In this document: piece by piece, positions 33,631-40,451 of the stretch | Layout: each line of letters opens with the position of its first letter | How positions within the stretch are numbered: position 1 is the first letter of the stretch | From: Actinomadura graeca | GTDB taxonomy: Bacteria; Actinomycetota; Actinomycetes; Streptosporangiales; Streptosporangiaceae | Direction of reading: 5' to 3' | Assembly (NCBI RefSeq): GCF_019175365.1 | Contig: NZ_CP059572.1 | Location: 3,658,001 to 3,722,000, forward strand | Length of the DNA stretch: 64,000 nucleotides | The notes under the pieces: generated by a model | Told to the model about the DNA's origin: nothing | The model's input: the letters and a program-made list of their open reading frames with translations, nothing else | The model's database searches: none | Position numbers and translations under genes: made by a program

Positions 33631-34720
33631 CCGCCGCGCGGCCGTAGACGCGGCCCCGCCACGTCCGCGCCGGGCGCAGCACCGACCACGTCAGGCGCGC
33701 CGCGGCCGCCACGTCCAGCAGCGGCGACAGCGCCAGCCCCGGGCCGGGCCGCGTGTAGCTGCCGCGCAGCGCCGCCACCAGCAGCATCCGCTGCGCGAGC
33801 AGGGCGAGGTCGAGCGGCTTCGGACGTCCCGCCGCCGTCCGCAGCACCGGCAGGGCCATGGTCAGCCAGACGACGGCCAGGTCCCCCGCCAGCGCGGGCA
33901 CGCCGGTCACGTCCCGCAGCGCGATCGACCGGCCCCACTCGCGCCACACGTCCGCGGCCGAGGCGTGCATGTCCACCTCCAGCAGGCCGCCCGCGTCGCG
34001 GAAGGCGATCCGCCAGCCGTCGCGCGCGAGCAGCCGCCCGAGGGCCACGTCGTCGGTGAGGTGACGGCGGACGCGGGCGAACCCGTCGGCCTCCACCATC
34101 GGCGCCTTGCGGAACGCCATGCACTGCCCGTTGACGAGGAGCCGGTCCGGCGACGCGGGCACCGGCCCGATCGGCCCGAGACGGTAGACCAGCCCGGCGA
34201 GGAACGAGGCGTGCAGCGCCTGCTCGACCGGCCCGCCGCACACGAACCGGGGCCCGGCCGACACCAGGTCACAGCCGTCCAGGAGCGCGACGAGCGCCCC
34301 GCACAGGCCCGGCGCGGGACGGGCGTCGGCGTCCAGCAGCACCACGTACGGCCCGGCGGCGGCCCGCACGCCCTGGTGCGACGCCCACTGCTTGCCGACC
34401 CATCCGTCCGGCAGCGGCGCGCCCCGCACCACGGTCGCGCCGAGCCGCGCGGCGGCCTCGGCCGTCCCGTCGCGCGACTCGTCGTCCACGACGATCACCT
34501 CGCCGACGTCCGGGTCGGCGAGCAGCGGCGCCAGGCAGCCCGCGATCCGGTGCTCCTCGTCCCGCGCCGGGACGACCACCGAAACCGGTCCGCTCCGGGG
34601 GGTGTGGGGGTTCCCCGGCGGCGTGCCGGGGACGAGCGGGGCGGGCCGGTCCCTGCCCCGCGCCAGCCGCGCCGCGACCACCGCCGCTGCCGCCGCCTGG
34701 GCCAGGGTCAGCGGCCTCAT
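33521..34720 (-). CDS. Family 2 glycosyltransferase, probable carotenoid glycosyltransferase
   Basis: 399 residues from ATG 34720, which overlaps the stop of the second desaturase gene (ATGA). GT2 motifs: VSVVVPARDEEHRIAGCL, VGEVIVVDDESRDGTAE, GWVGKQWASHQG, VVLLDADARP (D-x-D), NGQCMAFRK and HLTDDVALGRLL; C-terminal membrane helices follow (AVVWLTMALPVL; LLAQRMLLVAALRG). The layout matches CrtQ/CruG carotenoid glycosyltransferases. CruG acts on the hydroxyl made after CruF. The C-terminal 40 residues are a low-complexity Arg/Pro/Ala tail encoded where the gene runs over the plsY-like 3' end. Confidence 0.86.
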   Translation of the reverse strand: MRPLTLAQAAAAAVVAARLARGRDRPAPLVPGTPPGNPHTPRSGPVSVVVPARDEEHRIAGCLAPLLADPDVGEVIVVDDESRDGTAEAAARLGATVVRGAPLPDGWVGKQWASHQGVRAAAGPYVVLLDADARPAPGLCGALVALLDGCDLVSAGPRFVCGGPVEQALHASFLAGLVYRLGPIGPVPASPDRLLVNGQCMAFRKAPMVEADGFARVRRHLTDDVALGRLLARDGWRIAFRDAGGLLEVDMHASAADVWREWGRSIALRDVTGVPALAGDLAVVWLTMALPVLRTAAGRPKPLDLALLAQRMLLVAALRGSYTRPGPGLALSPLLDVAAAARLTWSVLRPARTWRGRVYGRAAVRPDARPDARPSFRAPARPAARPAARSGRPGRSAAR

Positions 34721-36174
34721 CGCGCCGCCCCGCGCCCGGCGGGCCGCCGCGCCATGTCCTCGGCGACCAGCGAGGCGACGATCCGCCCGCCCATGGCCAC
34801 CAGCGGGAGCCCGCCGCCGGGATGCGCCGACCCGCCCACCAGGTACAGCCCGCGCCTCGGCCCCCGGTTCCCCGGCCTGCGGAACGAGGCGAACCGTCCC
34901 CGGTACGCGGTGCCGTAGATCGCGCCGCCCCACGCGCCGTACCGGTCGCGCAGATCCGCGGGCGTCAGCGTCTCGACGAACCGCAGCCGCCCCGACAGGT
35001 CGTGGCCCCGCTTCGCCAGCCGCTCCAGGACCAGGTCACGGTAGGAATCGGGCGTCATCGGCCACCGCGCCGGGTCCCCGGCGGGGACGTTGACCAGCAT
35101 CACCCAGTTCTCGGTCCCCGGCGGCGCCTGGGACGGGTCGTCGACCGCCGAGCAGCCGATGTAGACGGTCGGGTCGCGCGGCGGCACCCGCAGCCCGAAG
35201 ATGTCGCGGAACTCCCGCCGGTAGTCGGCGGAGAAGACGACCGAGTGGTGCGCGAGCCCCTCCGTCCGCCCCTCCACCCCGGCGAGCAGCAGGAACGCCG
35301 ACGAGGACGGGCCGAGGCGGGAGATGCGCCGCAGCCGCCGCCCGTCCGGCAGCAGCCGGCCGTACAGCGACGCGGCGTCGGCGTTGACCACCACCGCGTC
35401 GCCGCGCACCCGCTCGCCCGACTCCAGCACCACGCCCGACACCGCCTCGCGGCCGGCGATCAGCCGGGCCACCGCGCTGCCCGTGTGCACCTCGACGCCC
35501 GCGGCGACGAGCAGCACGGCCAGGTCGTCGGCGATCCGGGGCAGGCCGCCGGGGACGTACCAGCCGCCGTCGCCGTGCTCGATCGCAGGGACGCAGCCCA
35601 GCGCGGCGGGCGCCCGGTACGGGTCCGACCCCGCGTAGGTCGCGTACCGGCCGACGTACTGGCGCAGCCGGGGATCGTTGAAGAACCGCCGCGCGAGCCC
35701 GTCCAGCGTCCGGCCCGGCGCGACCGCGAGCAGGTCGCCGATCCGCGCGTCCTCGGGCCTGCGGATCAGCGGCCCGGCGAAGAACGTCCGCCGCGCCGCC
35801 GCCAGGCACCGGTCCGCCCAGCCGTAAAAGGCCGTCCACGCGGTGCCCTGCCCGGGGGCGAGCCGCTCGACCTCCGCCGCCATCCGCCGGGGGTCGCGGG
35901 GGGCGCGCAGCTCCGACCCGTCGGCGAAGCGGTACCGGCACAGCTCGTCCAGGGCCAGTAGCTCGCGCCCCACACCGAGGTCGCGGAACAGGCCGGGCAG
36001 CGTGAGCAGCGACGGCCCGATCGAGAAGGCGAACCCGTCGCGCTCGTGCTGGGCGAGCTTCCCGCCGAGCCGGTCCAGCCGCTCGTGCAGCCGCACCCGG
36101 TGGCCCTCGCGCGCCAGCAGCAGCGCCGCGACCATCCCGCCGACGCCGCCGCCGACCACGATCACCTCGGCCAC
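34717..36174 (-). CDS. Second CrtI/CrtD-type carotenoid desaturase
   Basis: 485 residues from GTG 36174; the longer frame upstream overlaps cruF and is not real. N-terminal FAD motif EVIVVGGGVGGMVAALLLAR with RLGGK, then FSIGPSLLTLPG; C-terminal GLYLVGGSAHPGGGLPLVAM, the CrtI/CrtD block. The cluster already has a phytoene desaturase, and this gene is coupled to cruF and the glycosyltransferase. A role like CrtD, desaturating C3-C4 of a 1-hydroxy acyclic carotenoid, is therefore most likely. Start and stop both overlap neighbours, giving a tight operon cruF-crtD-glycosyltransferase. Confidence 0.87.
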   Translation of the reverse strand: MAEVIVVGGGVGGMVAALLLAREGHRVRLHERLDRLGGKLAQHERDGFAFSIGPSLLTLPGLFRDLGVGRELLALDELCRYRFADGSELRAPRDPRRMAAEVERLAPGQGTAWTAFYGWADRCLAAARRTFFAGPLIRRPEDARIGDLLAVAPGRTLDGLARRFFNDPRLRQYVGRYATYAGSDPYRAPAALGCVPAIEHGDGGWYVPGGLPRIADDLAVLLVAAGVEVHTGSAVARLIAGREAVSGVVLESGERVRGDAVVVNADAASLYGRLLPDGRRLRRISRLGPSSSAFLLLAGVEGRTEGLAHHSVVFSADYRREFRDIFGLRVPPRDPTVYIGCSAVDDPSQAPPGTENWVMLVNVPAGDPARWPMTPDSYRDLVLERLAKRGHDLSGRLRFVETLTPADLRDRYGAWGGAIYGTAYRGRFASFRRPGNRGPRRGLYLVGGSAHPGGGLPLVAMGGRIVASLVAEDMARRPAGRGAAR

Positions 36175-36980
36175 CGGCGCCTCCAGACCGCGCTCCAGGC
36201 CGGCAGGGCGAACGCCGCCATCGCGATCCCTCCGGCCACCGCCACCGTCCGGTCGGGCGGCTCGAACACCGCCGCGAACGCCAGCGTCTCCATCGCCGCC
36301 ATCACCGTGTAGAGGACGACGAGCCCCCGGGACGCGGCCGCCGCGCCCGGCCTCGTCCCGGTCCCGGTCCACGCGTCGACCACCGCCATCACCAGCAGCG
36401 ACACCGCCAGCCATCCGGCGAAGTTGGTGAGCGGCACGCCCCGGTACGGGCCGCCGTCCGCCCACGTCCACAGCCCGAGCCGGAGCATCTGCGGGTCGAG
36501 GAACAGGTCCCACGCCGTCAGCGCCGCCGCGCCCGCCGCCCACCGCGCGAGCCCTCCCGCCGGGACGATCGCGGAGGCCACCGCGTGCGCGGCCAGCCCC
36601 ATGCCGCCCCACGCCAGGGCCACGACCACCGGCACGCCTCCCGGCTGGGGCCGCAGCAGCGGCGTGTAGGAGTAGTCCCCGAACGGCACGCCGGTCCGGA
36701 CGCCGATCCATTCGGCCGCGTACCCCACGAGCACCGTCCCGCCGAACGCCCCGAGCGCCGGTTTCGGCCCGTGCGCGCCCGCGAGGAACGCCACCGCGCA
36801 CGCCGCCAGCAGCACCACGACCACCCCGGTCAGCCGGATCGACCCGGGCCGCAGCCCCGACGCGACCTGCGCGGCCACCATCGCGACCAGGAACGCGGAC
36901 CCCACCGGCGCCCATACCCCCGGCCGGCGCCGGGCGGCCGTCCCCCGCCGCCGGGCCGGCTCGTCCCGCACCTGTCCCAT
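36162..36980 (-). CDS. cruF: Carotenoid 1,2-hydratase CruF-like (DUF422)
   Basis: 272 residues from ATG 36980. Seven or eight hydrophobic segments; the DUF422 core shows AEWIGVRTGVPFGDYSYTPL, GGVPVVVALAWGGMG and AWDLFLDPQMLRLGLWTWAD, ending in YRGVPLTNFAGWLAVSLLVM. CruF adds water to the 1,2 double bond of acyclic carotenoids, giving a 1-OH end that CruG-type enzymes can glycosylate further on. The stop overlaps the desaturase start by 13 bp. It is divergent from hsp20; the 169-bp gap holds both promoters. Confidence 0.87.
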   Translation of the reverse strand: MGQVRDEPARRRGTAARRRPGVWAPVGSAFLVAMVAAQVASGLRPGSIRLTGVVVVLLAACAVAFLAGAHGPKPALGAFGGTVLVGYAAEWIGVRTGVPFGDYSYTPLLRPQPGGVPVVVALAWGGMGLAAHAVASAIVPAGGLARWAAGAAALTAWDLFLDPQMLRLGLWTWADGGPYRGVPLTNFAGWLAVSLLVMAVVDAWTGTGTRPGAAAASRGLVVLYTVMAAMETLAFAAVFEPPDRTVAVAGGIAMAAFALPAWSAVWRRRWPR

Positions 36981-37038
36981 ACACACCCTTCGGACGCGGG
37001 CACCGCCGCGGATGCACCGTCGGCCGCCACGCACCCCC

Positions 37039-37080
37039 TTGACATCGGCTCGGAGCTTACTTATAACTTCAGTTGTAGGT
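37039..37080 (+). promoter_or_regulatory. hsp20 promoter with inverted-repeat operator over the -10
   Basis: TTGACA (37039-37044) and TATAAC (37062-37067) are separated by exactly 17 bp, an almost consensus housekeeping promoter and unusually clear for this GC-rich genome. An inverted repeat, ACTTATAAC (37059-37067) and GTTGTAGGT (37072-37080) with 7 of 9 pairs matching, covers the -10. Such a position suits repression, most likely by the MerR protein encoded two genes on. Confidence 0.72.
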
Positions 37081-37149
37081 TTCCTCTTGTACGGGGAACA
37101 GGTGAGTTCGGCGCCGGCGGGGCGCCGAGGGTCTTCGGAGGTGATGGTC

Positions 37150-37590
37150 ATGTTGCTGACGTCGATCGACCCGTTCGTGCAGGAGTTCGAACGCCAGTTC
37201 GACCGGGCGGTCCGGCAGTTCAACGGGCAGAACGGCGGCGCCGGGATGCCCATGGACGGGATCCGCCGCGCCGACGACGTCGTCCTGCGGTTCGACCTGC
37301 CCGGCGCCGACCCGGGCTCCATCGAGGTCACCGTCGACCGCGGGGTGCTGTCGGTCTCCGCCCGCCGCGAGGAGGAGTACGGCGAGAACGAGCGGGTGTT
37401 CGTCCGCGAGCGGACGATGGGCACCTTCACGCGCCGGGTCTACCTGTCGGAGCATCTGGACGCCGAGGCCATCGAGGCCGCCTACGACAACGGGGTCCTC
37501 GCGGTCCGCATCCCGGTGCTGGAGAAGGCCAAGCCGCGCAAGGTCGCCATCCAGCACACCGGTGACGGACCCAAGGCGATCCGGAACTGA
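37150..37590 (+). CDS. Hsp20/alpha-crystallin small heat-shock protein
   Basis: 146 residues from ATG 37150, placed 7 bp behind GGAGGTG; Met codons at 37144 and GTG 37141 are in frame but poorly spaced. The alpha-crystallin domain spans about residues 35-130 (VVLRFDLPGADPGSIEVTVD, LSVSARREEEY, FTRRVYLSEHLD, YDNGVLAVRIPV). It should act as an ATP-independent holdase. It is followed by a MerR-type regulator, an arrangement common in actinobacteria. The strong promoter with overlapping operator points to release from repression on heat or other stress. Confidence 0.92.
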   Translation: MLLTSIDPFVQEFERQFDRAVRQFNGQNGGAGMPMDGIRRADDVVLRFDLPGADPGSIEVTVDRGVLSVSARREEEYGENERVFVRERTMGTFTRRVYLSEHLDAEAIEAAYDNGVLAVRIPVLEKAKPRKVAIQHTGDGPKAIRN

Positions 37591-37682
37591 GCGGCGGCAA
37601 GGGCATGCGCCCGGGCCCCGCCCCGGGCGCGGCGTCCTCGCCCTGGCACCCGGCCGCCGGCACGAGGCAGGATGAGAACGCT

Positions 37683-38006
37683 ATGAATCTGCCCTTCGAC
37701 GACGAGCACGCCGCCCTGTTCACGGTGGGCCAGGTGGCGCAGATGCTGGACGTGCGGCAGGCGTTCCTTCGCCGCATCGACGATCACGAGATCGTCTCGC
37801 CGCGGCGTTCCGCGGGCGGGCAGCGGCGCTACAGCCGCCACGAGATCGGCCGCGTCCAGGAGGTCGTCACGATGATGGGCGAGGGCATGACCCTGCCCGC
37901 CATCCGGCGCATCCTCGAACTCCAGCACCAGCTCGCCGAACTCACCCGCGAGTACGACGAGCTGGCCCGCCGCCTCACCGAGCGTTCCCCCGGCCCCGCG
38001 TCCTGA
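37683..38006 (+). CDS. MerR-family regulator (HspR-like)
   Basis: 107 residues. The winged helix-turn-helix occupies about residues 13-80 (LFTVGQVAQMLDVRQAFLRR, then SPRRSAGGQRRYSRHEIGRV), followed by a short coiled coil (ILELQHQLAELTREYDELAR). There is no ligand or B12 domain. It is 92 bp downstream of hsp20 on the same strand, and probably represses the hsp20 promoter and thereby itself. HspR normally sits in the dnaK operon; here it resembles the hsp20-linked version. Confidence 0.87.
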   Translation: MNLPFDDEHAALFTVGQVAQMLDVRQAFLRRIDDHEIVSPRRSAGGQRRYSRHEIGRVQEVVTMMGEGMTLPAIRRILELQHQLAELTREYDELARRLTERSPGPAS

Positions 38007-38014
38007 GGGCCGGG

Positions 38015-38051
38015 GGGCCCGGGCCCTCGGAGGGGCCGGGACCCCGGGCCC
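38015..38051 (+). terminator. GC-rich hairpin after the MerR gene
   Basis: GGGCCCGGG (38015-38023) pairs with CCCGGGCCC (38043-38051) around a 19-nt loop that can itself fold; GATTTGGT follows. It lies 9 bp behind the MerR stop and probably ends the hsp20-merR transcript. Confidence 0.6.
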
Positions 38052-38137
38052 GATTTGGTCATGATTTGGGCGATCTTGGGGAATTCGATCACGCCCGCCG
38101 CCGCTGCGATTGCGCGTCCGTCCGTAGCGTGGGGTCC

Positions 38138-38944
38138 ATGCCCGAGGTGACGCGCTACTCCGCCGGGGCCCCCTGCTGGGTGGACCTCGCCAGCCCCGAC
38201 GTCGAGGCGACCAAGGACTTCTACCGCGGGCTGTTCGGCTGGTCCTCGTACACGCTCACCGTCGACACCTTCGGCGACTACGAGATCTTCACGCTCGGCG
38301 GGCTGCAGGGCCCCGAGGTCGCGGCGATGCGGACACTCCTCGACAGCACCGAGGAGCCCAGCTGGACCTGCTACTTCAAGACCGACGACGCGCGGGAGTC
38401 GGTGTTCACCGTGCTGGCCGCGGGCGGGCAGGAGCAGGCGGAGCCGCGCAACGTCGCCCAGCTCGGACGGATGGCCCAGTTCGCCGACCCGCGGGGTGCC
38501 GACTTCGGCGTGTGGGAGCCGTTCGAGTTCCACGGCGCCGAGCTGTGGGACGAGCCGTCCACGGTCGCCTACGTCGAGCTGGTCGCCCCGGACGTCGAGG
38601 TGGCCCGGCGCTTCTACGGCGAGGTCTTCGGCTGGGAGTTCGAGGACCGCCCGTACTACCGCGCCGGGGGCGAGGAGGTCCCCACCGGCTACACCCTCTG
38701 GAAGATCGGGGACCAGCCGGTGGCGGGCATGATCCCCATGGACGAGTTCTGGCCGGCCGACCATCCCACGCACTGGATGCCGTACTTCGCGGTCGCCGAC
38801 ACCGACGCGTCCGCCGCCAGGGCCGTCGATCTCGGCGCGCGGCTGCGGATCCCGCCGACCAGCGTCCCCGACGCCCGCCTCGCCGTCCTGAACGACCCGG
38901 TCGGCGCGCGCCTGGCCCTCGTCACCCCGCACCGCGTCCTCTGA
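38138..38944 (+). CDS. VOC-family (glyoxalase-like) protein, two modules
   Basis: 268 residues from ATG 38138. Two vicinal-oxygen-chelate modules are visible: APCWVDLASPDVEATKDFYR with GLFGW, and VAYVELVAPDVEVARRFYGE with VFGWEFEDRPYYRAGG. Each begins W/Y-V-(D/E)-L-x-(A/S)-P-D-V, typical of the paired-module hydroxylase-like VOC proteins of actinomycetes. The reaction is unknown; metal-ligand His residues are few, and the second module ends in LNDPVGARLALVTP. It stands alone between the hsp20 operon and the convergent biosynthetic operon, with a 12-bp gap to the latter's last gene. Confidence 0.85.
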   Translation: MPEVTRYSAGAPCWVDLASPDVEATKDFYRGLFGWSSYTLTVDTFGDYEIFTLGGLQGPEVAAMRTLLDSTEEPSWTCYFKTDDARESVFTVLAAGGQEQAEPRNVAQLGRMAQFADPRGADFGVWEPFEFHGAELWDEPSTVAYVELVAPDVEVARRFYGEVFGWEFEDRPYYRAGGEEVPTGYTLWKIGDQPVAGMIPMDEFWPADHPTHWMPYFAVADTDASAARAVDLGARLRIPPTSVPDARLAVLNDPVGARLALVTPHRVL

Positions 38945-38956
38945 CCGGCCGGGCCG

Positions 38957-39622
38957 TCACGGCGCGGTGTCCAGGGAGAGGGCGGCATAGGCGCGGAGGC
39001 TGCCGGGACGCAGGGGATCGGACGAGACGCGCAGCGCCTCGTACGGGCCGGGGTCGTCGGGAAGATGCGGCACGTGCTCGATCTCCAGGACGTCCGCGGC
39101 GGTGAGCAGGCCGTCCAGGACCGCCTCGGCGAGGGTGTGGTTGACGTGGACGAGGTAGTCCGGGAGCGTCATGTCCCGCACCGCGACGCGCAGGCGCGCG
39201 ACCTTCCCGCTCGTGGGCTGCGCCTCGCTCAGCGCGACGTGCAGGGCGCCCGCCCAGCCGGGGTCGGTGGTCCCCCGGACGGGGCGGAGCAGCCGCCGCA
39301 GGGTCGCGTGCTCCGCCAGCGGCCCCGGCCCGTACCAGGCGATCGCCCCGTCCTCGGACACATGGGCGGGACGGAACCGCTCCGCGAGGTTGCGCGGGTC
39401 GCCGGCGAGGAAGACCGTCCTGGTGAAGCTGCCGTACCAGAGGGCGCGCTCCCGCGGCGACAGCCGGCCGGCGAACGCCACCGCCGAGCCGGCGAAGCCC
39501 GCGGGGGTGAAGTCCCGCAGCACCGCGACGGCGCCGATGCCGGCGTCTCCGGACGGCCAGGCGTCACGGGCCCGCGCGACGCGGCCGCCGAGCACCTCTC
39601 GCAGGGTCTGCTGATCGAACAT
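38957..39622 (-). CDS. Unrecognised protein, last gene of the HMGR/GH3 operon
   Basis: 221 residues from ATG 39622, preceded by GAGG, 7 bp beyond the kinase-like gene. Composition is ordinary soluble alpha/beta. Visible patches: AVAVLRDFTPAGFAGSAVAF, ERALWYGSFTRTVFLAGDPR, EDGAIAWYGPGPLAEHATL, DYLVHVNHTLAEAVLDGLL and VLEIEHVPHLPDDPG. No nucleotide-binding loop, signal peptide or membrane segment is evident. I do not recognise the family. The Trp-Tyr-Gly-Pro-Gly-Pro patch and the His-x-Asn-His helix are the most likely functional sites. Confidence 0.75.
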   Translation of the reverse strand: MFDQQTLREVLGGRVARARDAWPSGDAGIGAVAVLRDFTPAGFAGSAVAFAGRLSPRERALWYGSFTRTVFLAGDPRNLAERFRPAHVSEDGAIAWYGPGPLAEHATLRRLLRPVRGTTDPGWAGALHVALSEAQPTSGKVARLRVAVRDMTLPDYLVHVNHTLAEAVLDGLLTAADVLEIEHVPHLPDDPGPYEALRVSSDPLRPGSLRAYAALSLDTAP

Positions 39623-39629
39623 GGAAACC

Positions 39630-40451
39630 TCATTCGGTGATGAGCCGGTCGATCTCCGCCGCCAGCTCGGCGGGGGAGGCCGTGTCGGCGCGGACCCGGT
39701 GCACGCGCACCGTCTCCAGGGACGTCAGGGCGGAGTCGTAGCCGTCGCGGATCCGCGACAACAGGTCGTGGCTTTCGTGCAGCTCGGCGGGCTTGCCGCG
39801 CTCGCGGACGCGCCGCCGCGCCTCCGCCACGTCCACGTCGAGGTGGATCACGACGTCGGGGAGGCAGACGCCGAGCCGGGCCGCGAGCGCCGCCGGCCGC
39901 TCGGCCGCCGGGAGGTCGGCGAGCCGGACGAGGCCGGCGGCGACGGTGGTGAGGTCGGGCGCGCCGCCGAGCCGCCGCCCGAGCCGCTCGCACCAGGCGA
40001 GGGCCGCCGCGACGTCGGCCGGGTCCAGGGACGCCAGGTGCCCGCGGAGCCGCGCCGGGCGGTCCGGGCCGGTGACGCGCCCGATGGCGTCCCGGTACAT
40101 CGGGAGGTAGGCGAGGCCGTCGACGACCGGGTGCCGCTCGGACAGGACGACCCGCGCGCCCATCTCGCCGACGAAGAACCGTTCGGTCACGGCGAAGGTG
40201 CACATCTGGAGATAGAGGACGGCGAGCTTCAGCTCGGGCGCGCCGAGCCGGTCGGCGTCGCGCGACAGCGACTCCAGATGCCGGGACAGGCCGTGCAGCG
40301 GGCCGTCGGGGTTCTCGTGGGCGCGCAGGCAGGACAGGGCGGCGCGGTCGCCGCGCCGTCCCGCCCGCGCGCCGGTGAGCAGCCGCAGCACCGTGGACTT
40401 CCCCGACCCGTCGATGCCGACCAGCGCGGCGCGGAGCACGTCAGCGGGCAC
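39630..40451 (-). CDS. Thymidylate-kinase-like P-loop kinase
   Basis: 273 residues from GTG 40451, overlapping the upstream stop by 11 bp. N-terminal Walker A is LRAALVGIDGSGKSTVLRLL; VVLSERHPVVDGLAYLPMY corresponds to the D-R-Y-x-x-S segment of TMP kinases with Asp-Arg replaced by Glu-Arg; VVIHLDVDVAEARRRVRERG and an Arg/Lys/Glu/His LID (RERGKPAELHESHDLLSRIR) follow. It is about 65 residues longer than a housekeeping Tmk. Such enzymes move phosphate from ATP to a monophosphate. In this operon the monophosphate could be the product of the HMGR-fused kinase; a sugar nucleotide precursor is an alternative. Confidence 0.8.
   Translation of the reverse strand: MPADVLRAALVGIDGSGKSTVLRLLTGARAGRRGDRAALSCLRAHENPDGPLHGLSRHLESLSRDADRLGAPELKLAVLYLQMCTFAVTERFFVGEMGARVVLSERHPVVDGLAYLPMYRDAIGRVTGPDRPARLRGHLASLDPADVAAALAWCERLGRRLGGAPDLTTVAAGLVRLADLPAAERPAALAARLGVCLPDVVIHLDVDVAEARRRVRERGKPAELHESHDLLSRIRDGYDSALTSLETVRVHRVRADTASPAELAAEIDRLITE

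Noticed and set aside
36175..37017. N-terminal extension of the second carotenoid desaturase frame to a 766-residue protein
   Set aside because: The extension is the antisense-like alternate frame of cruF, which itself is a clear DUF422 protein; the FAD motif starts right after GTG 36174.
37683..38006. MerR protein as a LitR/CarH light regulator of the carotenoid genes
   Set aside because: It has only 107 residues and no B12-binding domain; its position behind hsp20 explains it better.
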